Source: Methanoculleus frigidifontis (GTDB lineage: Archaea; Halobacteriota; Methanomicrobia; Methanomicrobiales; Methanoculleaceae). From it: a stretch of 64,000 nucleotides of DNA. A program made the translations under genes and the position numbers. The notes below the pieces were generated by a model. That model did not search any database. It was not told the DNA's origin and worked only from the letters and a program-made list of their open reading frames with translations. The stretch's first letter is position 1. Every line of letters starts with the position of its first letter. The stretch is taken from contig NZ_VCYH01000005.1 in the NCBI RefSeq assembly GCF_030464345.1, positions 124,001-188,000 on the forward strand. Direction: 5' to 3'. Below, in pieces: positions 24,944-34,778 of the stretch.

Positions 24944-26146
24944 TCACCTCTGAATTGCGTCCAGAATATCCTCGCGTGCGGTCTTCCATGCAGGGATGTA
25001 TCCGGCGACGATCGATACGGCGAAGAGACTTGCGATGCTTCGTGCGACCGTGGCCGGTTCGACCACCGGGAAGACCGGGCCTCCCGGGAAGACGAGGGGA
25101 TTGATCGTGAGATAGTAGATCACGCCGCTCGTGAGGACAATCCCGACAAGCGCACCCAACGTGGCGATAAAGAGCACCTGCAGGACGTAGGAGTTGATGA
25201 TGATCTGCTTGTCGATCCCGATCGCCTTTAAGATCCCGATCTGGCGGCGCTTGTTTACGGTGTTGATGAAGATGACGATGAAGACCACAACGACGGCGAT
25301 GATCAGGCTGACCAGGGTCGAGATGGCGTTGATGATCTCAAAGCTCTGGATGGCCTGGTCGACGAACCCTGCCGCCTTCTGCCGGAAGGTGAAGACCTGC
25401 TGCTGGATGCCGTACGAGAGCAGGCGTGTCCGGTACATCTCCTCCTGGCCGTTGACGGCGGTCTTCACCAGGATCTCCGAAGCCTGGTTTTCCAGCCCCA
25501 GCACCTGCGCCACGGCACCGGTGGTCGTGAACGCGGAGGTATCGACCCCGATGGACTGGGTCTCGTAGATCCCCTTCACCTGGAACGTCCGCCGCTCCCC
25601 ATTCGGGAACGCGACCTCGACCGAGTCGCCGACCTGGACTCCCTGCAGCGTCGGGAGGCCGCCCCCTGCCTCCCCCTCGGTCCCGGCGAGGGTCGCCCCC
25701 ATCACGATCTTGTCGGTATCGCCCGCGCTCAAAAACTCTCCCCTGACCATATTCTCGTGGATCGTCGTCACCGATCGTTCGTCCTGCGGGTTGATGCCGT
25801 AGAGGGTGCTCCGGGCGTCCCTCCCTTTGTAGAAGTAGGTAACCCCGGTCGAGATGCGGGGCGAGGTGCCGACGATCCCGGGGATCCGCTCGACCTTCTT
25901 CTGGAGGGTGTCGGCGTCGCTGATGTACTGGTCGCCTTCCCGGGGTTCGATGACCAGGTTGCCGTAGTTGAAGTTGATCGACTGCGTGTTGAAGGTCTCG
26001 ATGACCCCCGAGATGATCGAGGGAAGAAAGACCAGGTTGACGAAGACGAGGGCGATGATCATAATGGTGAGGATGAGTGTGCCCTTGCTCCCCCGCTGGA
26101 CCTGTTTGAAGGCCAGAAAGGATGCGACCCTGAGATTCTCCAGCAT
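24944..26146 (-). CDS. FtsX/MacB-type ABC transporter permease
   Basis: A 400-residue permease of the MacB-like group: one N-terminal transmembrane helix (TLILTIMIIALVFVNLVF), a large extracytoplasmic domain of about 220 residues, then three C-terminal helices and a short tail. The KRRQIGILKAIGI segment after helix two is the family's coupling region. It lies between the exported-protein gene and the ATPase gene with 5-9 base gaps, so all three form one transport or mechanotransmission complex. The transported substrate is unknown. Confidence 0.9.
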   Translation of the reverse strand: MLENLRVASFLAFKQVQRGSKGTLILTIMIIALVFVNLVFLPSIISGVIETFNTQSINFNYGNLVIEPREGDQYISDADTLQKKVERIPGIVGTSPRISTGVTYFYKGRDARSTLYGINPQDERSVTTIHENMVRGEFLSAGDTDKIVMGATLAGTEGEAGGGLPTLQGVQVGDSVEVAFPNGERRTFQVKGIYETQSIGVDTSAFTTTGAVAQVLGLENQASEILVKTAVNGQEEMYRTRLLSYGIQQQVFTFRQKAAGFVDQAIQSFEIINAISTLVSLIIAVVVVFIVIFINTVNKRRQIGILKAIGIDKQIIINSYVLQVLFIATLGALVGIVLTSGVIYYLTINPLVFPGGPVFPVVEPATVARSIASLFAVSIVAGYIPAWKTAREDILDAIQR

Positions 26147-26155
26147 ACCTGTTTC

Positions 26156-27403
26156 CTACTCGATCTCCTCTTCCTGCTGCCGCCGCCGCCACCACCAGAA
26201 GGCGACCGCCGCCGCGATGAGCACGATCACCAGAACGGCGATCAGGAGGACGGTATTGTTCGACTCGGTGACGGTCATCTGCAGCGTCTCCTCCGTCGTG
26301 TGCGTCCCGAAGTCGTCGGTGAACGTGATTGTCAGGGTATAGTCGAACGTACCCGCCTCGTCGGCCGCGAGGGAGAATACCGCAGGGGCATCGTTCTGGG
26401 GCTCGATGGTACCCATGAACGCTTCTTTTCCTCCCGGCAGGGGGAGGCCGTCGATCGTCGCCCGGACCGAGTTTGCATCTCCGGTGCCGGAGTTCTCGAC
26501 CCTGATGATCAGGTCGATCGGATCGCCCACGGTTATCCGGGTCGGATCGGTGCTGACCGAGGCGATCCCGAGATCCGCTCTGCCCTGAATGGGCACGCCG
26601 ACGGTCGATGTTTCGCGGAAGACATTTCCGTCGGCGTTTCGGTAGGCGACGGTGATCAGAACGGGCTGCAGCCCGAGCTCGGTCTCCGTATCGGTCAGAA
26701 ATCGCATAGGTATCGTCTTCTGCTCGCCGGGCGCTATCTCCCGGAAGTAATAGGTCTGCGGTGTGGCTGCGGTCATCGACCGGGTGGTCGCGTTCGCGTT
26801 GACGGTGACATCGCCTGCCGTCGCTTCTCCGTCGTTGAAGAGCACCAGCGTGAGATTGAAGGGGTCTCCGGGGGTCACGCTCTCCGGGACACTCCGTTCG
26901 ATCCGGATGGCCGGTTTCTTGATAAGCGCATACTGCGAGTTCACGTTCACCGGTATGGGATACTTCAGATCCGTCGCCCCGCGCACCCTGATCCAGACTT
27001 CGGGGAAGTAGATGCCCTCCTCGGCGGGCGCCCGGAAGAGGAAGGTGAGGGGCATCGACTGTCCGGGTCCGATCTCCCCGACACGCCCGAAGCTCCCGGT
27101 CAGCACGTCGACCCCGTTGCCCTGCAGGGTGGCGTCTTCGACGAACGCATTGATCTGGGTATTCGTCGTCGTGGTCTCCTGCGTCTGCCCGGGCCCCATC
27201 TCAACGTTCGCCTCGGTACGGCTCGCAGCCGTTGCGGTGCTGGTCAGGATGACGGTGACGGTTCCGATATCCCCCGGCTGCAGCACGTCCGGGGTGACCG
27301 TGTAGTTGGAGACGAGCACCGTGGGTTCGTCGGCGGCAGCAATGCCGGGAATGCAGGCCGCCAGAAGTATCAGCGCCAGAATATATGCTCCCTGTCCGTT
27401 CAT
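26156..27403 (-). CDS. Exported CARDB/COG1361-like surface protein with C-terminal anchor
   Basis: A 415-residue protein with a signal peptide (AYILALILLAACIPGIAAA), three beta-sandwich segments of the CARDB/S-layer-like COG1361 type (for example PGDPFNLTLVLFNDGEATA and VGDPIDLIIRVENSGTGDA), a C-terminal transmembrane helix and a basic WWWRRR stop-transfer. It would be anchored outside the cell. The start at 27403 follows GGAGGAAGG. It opens the ABC operon and is probably the extracellular partner of the permease. Confidence 0.88.
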   Translation of the reverse strand: MNGQGAYILALILLAACIPGIAAADEPTVLVSNYTVTPDVLQPGDIGTVTVILTSTATAASRTEANVEMGPGQTQETTTTNTQINAFVEDATLQGNGVDVLTGSFGRVGEIGPGQSMPLTFLFRAPAEEGIYFPEVWIRVRGATDLKYPIPVNVNSQYALIKKPAIRIERSVPESVTPGDPFNLTLVLFNDGEATAGDVTVNANATTRSMTAATPQTYYFREIAPGEQKTIPMRFLTDTETELGLQPVLITVAYRNADGNVFRETSTVGVPIQGRADLGIASVSTDPTRITVGDPIDLIIRVENSGTGDANSVRATIDGLPLPGGKEAFMGTIEPQNDAPAVFSLAADEAGTFDYTLTITFTDDFGTHTTEETLQMTVTESNNTVLLIAVLVIVLIAAAVAFWWWRRRQQEEEIE

Positions 27404-27428
27404 CCTTCCTCCCTGGTCTATGGGACGA

Positions 27429-27446
27429 TACACTTCACCTGTTTAT
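27429..27446 (-). promoter_or_regulatory. TATA box of the CARDB-ABC operon
   Basis: On the leftward strand the sequence reads ATTATATAAAC, about 35-45 bases before the exported-protein start, a textbook archaeal TATA position for a short leader with the ribosome site GGAGGAAGG. Confidence 0.55.
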
Positions 27447-27534
27447 ATAATCCTTTTGCCCCGGCCGCGCAGCCGTGGTGCAATCATTCAATACGGGGGA
27501 CGGGTAATGGTGACTTTGCGGAGCGCTGGTGCAA

Positions 27535-28116
27535 ATGACCCGGGAGAAGCATCACTATCATGACGATCGAGAGCGGCGGACATGGCAGAACCCGGAGGCA
27601 ATCCTGATCGGGATCGGCCTCACTCTCGACCGGACGTTCGTCGATATCGGGTGCGGCGACGGTTTTTTTGCCATCCCCGCAGCAAAGATCGTCGGCCCTC
27701 GCGGACGGGCATACGGCATCGACATCGATGCGGACGCCCTCGACCGGCTTCGGGCGAAGGCACATGAAGAAGGCCTCACGAATATCTTTCTCCATCAAGG
27801 GGCGGCCGAGGAGATCCTTCTCTGCAAAGACTGCGCCGATGTCGTCTTCTTCGGCATCGACCTGCATGACTTCGATGACCCCGCACGGGTACTTCACAAT
27901 GCACGGGAAATAATCCGGGACGGCGGCATCGTCGTGGATCTGGATTGGAAGAAGGAGCCGCAGCCGCTCGGGCCGCCGCTCGCAAAACGGTTCGACGCGG
28001 ATCAGGCCGTAGCCCTGATGGAGTGTGCCGGGTTTCGGGTTGTGTCTGTGGCGGAGTCGGGCATCTATCACTATCTGATCGTGGCAGAGCCGGCGGACCT
28101 GCCAACGCCGGAGTGA
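27535..28116 (+). CDS. Class I SAM-dependent methyltransferase
   Basis: A 193-residue Rossmann methyltransferase. Motif I is VDIGCGDGFFAIPA, the acidic residue after beta-2 is in YGIDIDADAL, and ADVVFFGIDLHDF stands at motif IV. The short C-terminal half fits the broad Methyltransf_11/31-like group, so the substrate could be a small molecule or a metal species such as arsenite. ATG 27535 is used; a GTG six bases upstream is an alternative. It stands alone between the ABC operon and the inhibitor gene. Confidence 0.85.
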   Translation: MTREKHHYHDDRERRTWQNPEAILIGIGLTLDRTFVDIGCGDGFFAIPAAKIVGPRGRAYGIDIDADALDRLRAKAHEEGLTNIFLHQGAAEEILLCKDCADVVFFGIDLHDFDDPARVLHNAREIIRDGGIVVDLDWKKEPQPLGPPLAKRFDADQAVALMECAGFRVVSVAESGIYHYLIVAEPADLPTPE

Positions 28117-28142
28117 CGCGGGGATCCGGGTTTGAGAAAGAA

Positions 28143-28167
28143 TTTATATCATTGTGGTGGTATCCAC
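28143..28167 (+). promoter_or_regulatory. TATA box and small palindrome at the inhibitor gene start
   Basis: TTTATATC (28143-28150) lies 26 bases before ATG 28172, so the mRNA is probably leaderless. GTGG-TAT-CCAC (28157-28167) is an inverted repeat between the TATA box and the start site, where a repressor could bind. Confidence 0.45.
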
Positions 28168-28171
28168 TACC

Positions 28172-28630
28172 ATGACGCAGATGAAGAGAATCTACGGCAC
28201 AATGGCAGCCCTTTTCCTTGTGGGATGTCTGCTGGGCGCCGGTTGTACCGGGCAGGAGACCGGTGTGAACGAGACGCCGACGGCGACCACGGCTACGGCT
28301 ACGACCATACCGGTCGAAGAGCCGGTCTTCACCATGGATGATAATGGAACGACGGTAACAGTCGCCCGGGGAAGCGAGTTTGCCATTCGGCTCGATGAGA
28401 ATCCGACGACCGGATACGAGTGGAACGCGACCTACTCCGACAATTTGAGCCTTGTCAACGATACTTTTGTGCCTCCCGAAACGCAGCTTGTGGGCGCCGG
28501 CGGTGTCCGTGTCTGGCAGTTTGAGGCAGCCGAAACGGGAACGGCCGAGTTCATGGCGGTCTACAAGCGGCCGTGGGAAGAGGCGACCGGAAACGAGACG
28601 ACGTTCGAGATGACGTTGATCATCGAGTAA
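28172..28630 (+). CDS. Chagasin-type (I42) protease inhibitor lipoprotein
   Basis: A 152-residue exported protein whose N-terminus ends in a lipobox (LLGAGC), followed by a Thr-rich spacer and a chagasin-like domain. The three inhibitory loops are visible: ENPTTGYEW, the Gly-rich GAGGVRVW, and YKRPWE. Chagasins block papain-type cysteine proteases. The start at 28172 is supported by a TATA box 26 bases upstream without a Shine-Dalgarno. Target protease is unknown; no C1 protease is in the window. Confidence 0.88.
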   Translation: MTQMKRIYGTMAALFLVGCLLGAGCTGQETGVNETPTATTATATTIPVEEPVFTMDDNGTTVTVARGSEFAIRLDENPTTGYEWNATYSDNLSLVNDTFVPPETQLVGAGGVRVWQFEAAETGTAEFMAVYKRPWEEATGNETTFEMTLIIE

Positions 28631-28748
28631 ACCATCGCGGCTGTCCGTGGGGTAGGAGCCCCGGACACCTGCCGTTGTTCGGGCGGAGCCGCTTTCGAGA
28701 CGCAATCCAGAGCGTTTATACCGGCAGCAGACGTTTATCATCGTACGT

Positions 28749-29816
28749 ATGGCTGATTCCGGACAGCATGCCGATCGGCTCACGCTCCTCCTCGTCGCAG
28801 GAATCGGGATTGCGGCTGCTGTTGCGTTCTTGCAGCTTGCAGGGGCGTTCTGTGTCGCCGCGGCGTCTGCGCTTCTCCTGCTGCCCCTCCACAGGAGCAT
28901 CTCCCGCCGCATCCCGGCCTGGCTCTCGGCAGCTCTGCTCACGACCGCCCTGATTGCAGTTCTCGCAGGCACATTCGCATTTCTGGCGGATCTCCTGATC
29001 CGGAATGCCGACGAAGTTCTCCGGATGCTCGAGGCCCTCGCTGCGTGGACCGAACCGCTCATCGCTCAGAACGCCGTGGGGATGCTCCCTGACGCGAACG
29101 CCTGGCCGGCCGGGCTGACCGCCCGGTTCACGCAGAGCCTGACGGATCTCATTTTCGAAGTCCCGCTGCTGGTTGTGGAGATCATCGTCTTCGCGCTGGC
29201 GGTCTACAGCGTCCTCCTCGGGGGCGACAGGATCTACCGGGAGGTCGCGGCAGTCCTTCCGGAGCGTTCGCAGCGGGGCGTCCGAGCTCTTTCCACCACC
29301 TTCTCGGATGCGCTCTCCTCCGTCGTTGTCCCGAACATCGCCGCTGCCGCCGTTACATTTATCATTGCAGTCCCGTTCTTCGCCGTCTTCGGCTACGGCG
29401 ACGTCCTCTTCTTCGCCTCTCTCACCGCACTCTTCCGGCTGCTCCCGGTCCTCGGGCTGCTCGTCCTTATCACCTTTCTTGCCGTCTATGCCGCCGCCTC
29501 CGGCGATCACCGGGGTTGTTTCCTGCTCGTCTTCGTCGGATATCCGCTTCTTGCGGTCGCTCCCGGCTTTCTCCTTCGCCCCCTGCTGGCGGAGAAGAGG
29601 ATTTTCGTGCGTCCGGCGCTCGTGCTCCTCGGGTTCATCGGCGGCGTCGGGGCGATGGGATTCATCGGTGTCGTTCTCGGCCCGCTCTTCGTGGTGCTGC
29701 TGATCACCGGGTATCGCGTGCTGGTCGAGGAGCTCGAGGGTGTGACTGATGCGGAGCATGCACTGCCGGAGAACCGGGAGACCAGTACGGGTGAAGGGGC
29801 GATGCCGGGCGAATGA
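28749..29816 (+). CDS. AI-2E family transporter
   Basis: A 355-residue membrane protein of the AI-2E (PerM-like) exporter family. About eight hydrophobic segments are present, with paired helices at the N-terminus, a central soluble part after residue 90 and the conserved ALFRLLPVLG and FIGVVLGPLFVVL blocks near the C-terminus. The C-terminal 25 residues are polar and cytoplasmic. Despite the name, the transported solute in archaea is not established. It is a single gene. Confidence 0.88.
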   Translation: MADSGQHADRLTLLLVAGIGIAAAVAFLQLAGAFCVAAASALLLLPLHRSISRRIPAWLSAALLTTALIAVLAGTFAFLADLLIRNADEVLRMLEALAAWTEPLIAQNAVGMLPDANAWPAGLTARFTQSLTDLIFEVPLLVVEIIVFALAVYSVLLGGDRIYREVAAVLPERSQRGVRALSTTFSDALSSVVVPNIAAAAVTFIIAVPFFAVFGYGDVLFFASLTALFRLLPVLGLLVLITFLAVYAAASGDHRGCFLLVFVGYPLLAVAPGFLLRPLLAEKRIFVRPALVLLGFIGGVGAMGFIGVVLGPLFVVLLITGYRVLVEELEGVTDAEHALPENRETSTGEGAMPGE

Positions 29817-29905
29817 CCGTCCGCTCCGGTCCGGATCTCACTGGGACGTCATGCCTGCTGAAATAATCCAACAGGCATAAATATCTGGGCAAAAGAGGTA
29901 GTTTC

Positions 29906-30466
29906 ATGTTTGAACACAGGTGTATCCTGAAGACATTTGCCGCAGCGCTGCTGGTGGCGATGCTCATCACCCTGCCGGCGGCGGCGCAGAGCACGGTGCC
30001 CGTCGACGTGAAACCGGGGGATACCATCGAGATCGGCCAGGAGGAGATTGTTCTCGAACTCGTCGACCTGCGGAACCAGTCGACGCTCAACCCGATCACC
30101 GAGCTTCGGCAGTACAAGATGGACGACCCTGCCATGCAGGTCACCAAGGTCATCCCGGTGAACGACGACACCTACGTCAAGATCAACTCCCGCAGCCTTG
30201 GTGGGACATACGGCCGCTACTACCCGTATAACGCGAAAGACGGCGTCATCAAGAACTCGATTATCTTTGTGCAGGCACCGCCCACCGTGACGATGCAGCC
30301 GGTGACCGCAACGCCGACCGGCCCGCCCACGACCATGGCGACACCCGCGACACCGGCAGAGACCACGGCGACGCCGACGACGCAGATTCCGCTCTCACCC
30401 CTCGCTGCTATCGGCGCGCTCGGTATCTCTCTGTTCGTCTATATGGCATGGTTCCAGCGTCGGTAG
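29906..30466 (+). CDS. Exported surface protein with C-terminal anchor (DUF3821-like)
   Basis: A 186-residue protein with a signal peptide (AAALLVAMLITLPAAA), a beta-rich domain of about 90 residues beginning VKPGDTIEIGQEE, a Thr/Pro/Ala-rich stalk, and a C-terminal hydrophobic helix ending in WFQRR. This layout resembles DUF3821-type surface proteins of Methanomicrobiales and their PGF-like sorting ends. GAGGTAG precedes the ATG and ATAAATATC lies about 30 bases above it. Function is probably structural. Confidence 0.8.
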   Translation: MFEHRCILKTFAAALLVAMLITLPAAAQSTVPVDVKPGDTIEIGQEEIVLELVDLRNQSTLNPITELRQYKMDDPAMQVTKVIPVNDDTYVKINSRSLGGTYGRYYPYNAKDGVIKNSIIFVQAPPTVTMQPVTATPTGPPTTMATPATPAETTATPTTQIPLSPLAAIGALGISLFVYMAWFQRR

Positions 30467-30840
30467 TCCCATAATCTTTTTCTGCTCTTCGCTGCTCAGC
30501 TCCGCTTTGTAGCGCATACTTTATGGTAGGGATGCTTCCTCTTGATGCGTTGACGCTGTCCTGAATTCCGAACAGAGGGGGTGCCGAGTGTCACCATGTC
30601 GTCATCCTGCAGGTGAGCAAGACCTTTGGCTTTGGCGTATTCGGCGAGGGAGACGATTATCGTGCGGGGATGGGCTTTTCCTTCCCTCTCCTTCCGAAGC
30701 AGGCTACGGCGGCACGATCTGGGGAAACGTTTATACCGGTCGGCGAACACCAGAGCGCCGTGGCTGGAGAGGGGCTGAAAGCCCGGGAGCCGCCCCTCTC
30801 ACGTTTACGGCGGTCTGAACAAAAACACCGCGTCGCCGTA
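30467..30840. other. Intergenic region with a strong hairpin
   Basis: About 370 bases without a supported gene; frames on both strands there are Arg- and Gly-rich shadows. TTTATACC at 30730 is TATA-like. GAGAGGGGC (30767-30775) and GCCCCTCTC (30792-30800) form a perfect 9-bp stem with a 16-base loop. On the left strand it could terminate the Mth938-like gene. Confidence 0.5.
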
Positions 30841-31191
30841 TCAGCACGTCACGTGGAGGAAGGCCGCATACTTTCGCTTCTCTTTTTTCAGCGCCTTTTT
30901 GAGTTCTTTCGACGTCGGCATCATGATCACGTCAAAGCCGTCGAGGATCCGCTTGGCGGCGTAGGTGATCGGCAGCTGCCCGCAGAAACCGGTGCCGACG
31001 TACACGACCTCCGGTTCCTCGTTCCGGAGAAACACGAGTTCACGGTCGGTCAGCGGCGTCTGGCCGTACTCCTCTTTCAGGTGTTTCGAGAGGCTTTTGT
31101 CCCTCTTGGTGACGCTGCCGTCGACATGCACGTAGGCGTCGTTCTTGCACTTGACGCCGTTGATCTTGATCTTCCCGAACTTCCAGGTCAT
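30841..31191 (-). CDS. Mth938-like domain protein
   Basis: A 116-residue protein of the Mth938 (DUF498) family, single domain, whose biochemical role is unclear. Family marks are EEPEVVYVGTGFCGQLP, VIMMPTSKELKKAL, and the C-terminal YAAFLHVTC. GGCGG lies eight bases before the ATG. It is read leftward downstream of fusA but separated from it by 167 bases and a T-rich terminator, so it is probably its own unit. Confidence 0.88.
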   Translation of the reverse strand: MTWKFGKIKINGVKCKNDAYVHVDGSVTKRDKSLSKHLKEEYGQTPLTDRELVFLRNEEPEVVYVGTGFCGQLPITYAAKRILDGFDVIMMPTSKELKKALKKEKRKYAAFLHVTC

Positions 31192-31324
31192 AGTATCAAC
31201 CGCCGGATATCTCTCCCCGAATCGTTCGCTCCGGATATAAGCCTATCTCCGCCTCCTACCGGGTGGTATGTCCGGGAGACACCGCGGCTCCGTAGGAGGC
31301 GGGAAGTATATCGGCTACAGAAGG

Positions 31325-31350
31325 ACGAAAAAAGAAAAACAGAGGGTATT
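31325..31350 (-). terminator. Oligo-T terminator after fusA
   Basis: On the leftward strand the sequence after the aEF-2 stop reads CTGTTTTTCTTTTTTCG, two T runs as in archaeal intrinsic termination, with no strong hairpin. It ends the rps12-rps7-fusA transcript. Confidence 0.6.
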
Positions 31351-31358
31351 CGTATGGG

Positions 31359-33551
31359 TTACGCCAGATAGTCTTCGGGGCGCGGGATCTGTTCCTTAAG
31401 ACCCTTGCGCTTGCGGATGCCCTTGACGACCTCGTCGACGATGCCGCCGGGGACGACCTCGAAGCCTGCGAACTCGGTGCTCCACATTGCACGGCCTTCG
31501 GTTGCCGAGCGGACGTCGCCGGCGAAGCCGAAGAGCTCGGCGACGGGCGCCTTGCCGATGACTGTCATGGTGTCGCCCTCGCTCAGCATATCGAAGACCT
31601 GCCCGCGCCGCCCCTGGATCTGGGACGTTGCAGGCCCCATCTGCTCGGTGGGGACGGTGATCTGGATCTTCTGAACGGGCTCGAGGAGTGAGTCGCCTGC
31701 GTACAGGATACCCGCCTTGACCGCGCTTCTGACGGCGGGGATGACCTGTGCCGGACCGCGGTGGATGGCGTCCTCGTGCAGCTTGACATCCAGCAGCTTG
31801 ATCTTGAGGTTCTGGACCTGCTCGTCAGCGAGCGGACCGCCCCGGAGTGCTTCGCGCCACCCGTCGAGGACAAGCTCCATCGTTTCGTTCAGATACTGAA
31901 TACCCTTGGTCATATCGATGAACATGTTGGTGCCCTCGATAGCCTTGATATTCTTGGCCTCGTCCTTGTCCATGCCGGCGGTAACAAGGATGTCACGCCG
32001 TTCGATGACCTGCTGGTTCATCGAGACTTCGCCCTTCAGGATCAGGTCGATGACGGCGGGGTCCATCGGCTCAAGCTCGATGTAGAACCGGTTGTGGCGA
32101 TTCGGCGACTTCCCTTCGACAGGCCCGGCCTTCTGGGTGGGGGTCTCACGGTAGACGACGATCGGCGGCGAAGTGATGATCTCGACACCCTTGTCGCGCT
32201 TGATACGGCCGGTGATGATCTCAAGGTGCAGCTCGCCCATACCGGCGATCAGGTGTTCGCCGGTCTCTTCGTTGATCGAGACCTGCACCGTCGGGTCTTC
32301 CTTACCGACCTGCCGGAGCACCTCGACGAGTTTGGGGAGATCCTTCATGTTCTTGGCCTCGACCGCGACGGTCATGACCGGTTCGGAGTAGTGCTTCAGC
32401 GCCTCGAACGGGGTGATGTCCATCATCGTGGAGACGGTCGACCCGACGATAGCGTCCTTGAGGCCGGTCACTGCCGCGATATTGCCTGCGGGCAGTGCCT
32501 CGACCTCGATACGCTCGGCGCCCATGAAGATGCCGACCTGGGAGAGGCGGTTTGCACGCTTTGCCGTACCCATCACATAGAGCTCGGTTCCCCGCTTCAG
32601 CGTCCCCGAGAAGAGACGGCCGGTGGCGACTTCGCCCGCGTGCGGGTCGAAGGAGATATCGGTGACCATCAGAGCGGCGGGACCGTTCGGGTCACAGTTC
32701 ATCATGGTCTTGCCCTCGGCCGTCTCCTTGTCGCCGTGCCAGATGATGGGGATACGCCGCTTCTGCGCATCGGTGGGGTTTGGCAGGTGCTTGACGACCA
32801 TGTCGAGCAGGACATCGGAGAGGGGGCTGTTCTTTGCGAGCCACTTCATGTCGCCTGCGTTGCACTTCTCAAAGACATCCTTGAACGAGACACCGCTCTT
32901 CTGCATGAAGGGGACGGAGACCGCCCAGTTGTAGAGTGCGGAGCCGAAAGCAACGGTGCCCATGGCGGCATCGAGTTTCCAGCCGTCGTTGTACATCTTC
33001 TCGTTCATGCCCTTGATCAGCTTGTTGACCTTGTCGATCACTTTGCCGAGGCGGATCTGCATCTCCTGCTGATCGACTTTGAGCTCGTTGACAAGCCGGT
33101 CGACCTTGTTGATGAAGAGCACCGGGCGGACACCCTCTTTGAGCGCCTGGCGAAGCACCGTCTCGGTCTGGGGCATGGTGCCCTCGACGGCGTCCACCAC
33201 GACGACGGCACCGTCGACTGCACGCATTGCGCGGGTGACGTCACCGCCGAAGTCGACGTGGCCGGGAGTGTCGATCATGTTGATGAGGAATTCCTGGCCG
33301 CCGTAGGTGTGCACCATCGAGACGTTGCTCGCGTCGATGGTGATGCCGCGTGCCTGCTCTTCCTCGTCGGAGTCCATGAAGAGCTGTTTGCCTGCGAGAT
33401 CCTCGCTGATCATGCCCGCACCTGCGAGCAGGTTGTCTGAAAGCGTTGTCTTACCGTGATCAATGTGGGCGACGATACCGATGTTCCGGATACGCTCCGG
33501 TTTGTCCATCAGTTCCGTCACTCTCTCTACCATCTTCTTCCTTCGGGTCAT
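31359..33551 (-). CDS. fusA: Translation elongation factor aEF-2
   Basis: A 730-residue ribosomal translocase, GTP-driven. G1 is [10 protein letters not shown]3 is DTPGH, G4 is NKVD. Domain IV carries LHEDAIHRG, with the His that becomes diphthamide, the archaeal/eukaryotic mark. The length fits the family. ATG 33551 is used since AGGTG is at the right distance; an ATG nine bases earlier is possible. It ends the rps12-rps7-fusA operon with 34 bases between it and rps7. The usual archaeal neighbours tuf and rps10 do not follow. Confidence 0.97.
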   Translation of the reverse strand: MTRRKKMVERVTELMDKPERIRNIGIVAHIDHGKTTLSDNLLAGAGMISEDLAGKQLFMDSDEEEQARGITIDASNVSMVHTYGGQEFLINMIDTPGHVDFGGDVTRAMRAVDGAVVVVDAVEGTMPQTETVLRQALKEGVRPVLFINKVDRLVNELKVDQQEMQIRLGKVIDKVNKLIKGMNEKMYNDGWKLDAAMGTVAFGSALYNWAVSVPFMQKSGVSFKDVFEKCNAGDMKWLAKNSPLSDVLLDMVVKHLPNPTDAQKRRIPIIWHGDKETAEGKTMMNCDPNGPAALMVTDISFDPHAGEVATGRLFSGTLKRGTELYVMGTAKRANRLSQVGIFMGAERIEVEALPAGNIAAVTGLKDAIVGSTVSTMMDITPFEALKHYSEPVMTVAVEAKNMKDLPKLVEVLRQVGKEDPTVQVSINEETGEHLIAGMGELHLEIITGRIKRDKGVEIITSPPIVVYRETPTQKAGPVEGKSPNRHNRFYIELEPMDPAVIDLILKGEVSMNQQVIERRDILVTAGMDKDEAKNIKAIEGTNMFIDMTKGIQYLNETMELVLDGWREALRGGPLADEQVQNLKIKLLDVKLHEDAIHRGPAQVIPAVRSAVKAGILYAGDSLLEPVQKIQITVPTEQMGPATSQIQGRRGQVFDMLSEGDTMTVIGKAPVAELFGFAGDVRSATEGRAMWSTEFAGFEVVPGGIVDEVVKGIRKRKGLKEQIPRPEDYLA

Positions 33552-33585
33552 GTAATGCACCTAAAAAAGTATAGTATGGCGGGCT

Positions 33586-34170
33586 CTAGCGGGCCGCCTT
33601 TGCAATGCGCTCTTTCTCTTCCTTCTTCATGACGGCGAACGAACGGGTGTCGCCGTTTGCGGCGGAGATGAGCTCGTCGGCGAGCGCTTCGCTGACACTC
33701 TTCTTCTTCTTGTGGCTCGCCTGATACACACCGGTCGTGATGAACCGGAGCGAGGCATCGACACGCCGCTGGGGAGCGGTGTCGACGGACTTCGGGACGT
33801 TGATACCGCCGTACTTCAGGCGGACGCTCTCCTCGCGAGGTCCGGTGTTCGCAACGGCGTCGACCAGGATCTGCACCGGGTTCTTCTTGGTCCGCTTGTT
33901 GATGATCTCAAAAGCGTCCTTGACGATCCGGATTGCAAGCTCCTTCTTGCCGGTGTTCTGCTCCATCTGCATCATCTTATTGATGAGACGCTCGACGATC
34001 AGCATGTTGCTCTTGTTGAACTGCTGGCCTGCAAGTTTGCCGAAGGAGTGCGGCACGATCATGGAGTGCAGGTTGACGTAGCGAACGAGACTCAGGTCGT
34101 GAACCTCAACCTCGGAGAGATCCCAGCGGTTGAAGAGCAGCTGTTTTGCTTCTGTACCTTCTTCTGCCAT
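33586..34170 (-). CDS. rps7: Ribosomal protein S7
   Basis: A 194-residue small-subunit head protein that binds 16S rRNA and contacts the exit site. It has the archaeal N-terminal extension, the [23 protein letters not shown] block and the AELADEL-type C-terminal helix. The gene begins six bases after the rps12 stop and is followed by fusA. Length and layout are standard for archaea. Confidence 0.96.
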   Translation of the reverse strand: MAEEGTEAKQLLFNRWDLSEVEVHDLSLVRYVNLHSMIVPHSFGKLAGQQFNKSNMLIVERLINKMMQMEQNTGKKELAIRIVKDAFEIINKRTKKNPVQILVDAVANTGPREESVRLKYGGINVPKSVDTAPQRRVDASLRFITTGVYQASHKKKKSVSEALADELISAANGDTRSFAVMKKEEKERIAKAAR

Positions 34171-34176
34171 AGCGCA

Positions 34177-34605
34177 TTACCTCCGCGGCTTCTCCTTGCG
34201 TCCGATGACCATTTCATGCAGACAGACGTTATTGACCTTTGTTACGACGAACCGGACGCCGGGAATGTCACCCATGGAACGTCCCAGTCTGCCGCCGATT
34301 CCCTCGATCTCGACCTCATCGTGCTCATCGATGAAGTTGATGGCGCCGTCGCCGACCGCGAATGCGGTGACCTGACGACCGTTCTTGATCAGCTGTACGC
34401 GGACGCACTTCCGGATAGCGGAGTTCGGCTGCTTCGCCTCGACACCGACCTTCTCGAGGACGATCCCGCGACCCTGCGGCGCTCCCTCGAGCGGGTCCGA
34501 CTTAACGTCGAGCCCCATCAGGCGGCGTGCATAGTTCGTGTCATGCCAGCGCCCGTTCTTGGCGTCGCGCTTCATTTTTCTGGCTGCAAATTTACCTTTT
34601 CCCAT
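34177..34605 (-). CDS. rps12: Ribosomal protein S12
   Basis: A 142-residue protein of the decoding centre. The universal [15 protein letters not shown] and the C-terminal [14 protein letters not shown] are clear. The start [11 protein letters not shown] at 34605 is the archaeal N-terminus; an upstream frame to 34818 is not. A TATA-like TATATAAAA on the same strand is 25-35 bases away, so the leader is very short. First gene of the operon with rps7 and fusA. Confidence 0.96.
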   Translation of the reverse strand: MGKGKFAARKMKRDAKNGRWHDTNYARRLMGLDVKSDPLEGAPQGRGIVLEKVGVEAKQPNSAIRKCVRVQLIKNGRQVTAFAVGDGAINFIDEHDEVEIEGIGGRLGRSMGDIPGVRFVVTKVNNVCLHEMVIGRKEKPRR

Positions 34606-34778
34606 CGGATACCCTCTGATTTGCTGATTTTTTATATAGAGACAACTCTCAATGTGGTATAAAACAACGCGCGTCACGGATTTATGTATTGTGGAACCCC
34701 CAAGGCGCGCCGATCTTTGCCGTATATAATTGGCAGGAAGCTGATATAATATTATATCCTGGCGAGTAACCTTCAGTG
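34606..34778. promoter_or_regulatory. Divergent promoter between rps12 and queD
   Basis: A 173-base AT-rich spacer. The leftward TATATAAAA at 34628-34640 serves rps12. On the right, AATATTATATCC (34748-34759) lies about 25 bases before queD ATG 34779, so queD is probably leaderless. TGGTATAAAACAAC (34653-34666) is a further possible box. Confidence 0.5.

Noticed and set aside
25757-27538. 593-codon frame opposite the ABC permease and CARDB genes
   Set aside because: Covers two real genes on the other strand and has low-complexity Asp/Gly/Arg composition.
30496-30750. 84-codon leftward frame after the surface protein
   Set aside because: Very basic composition, no ribosome site, and no similarity I can recognise.
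31761-33440. 559-codon frame opposite fusA
   Set aside because: Antisense shadow of a highly conserved gene.
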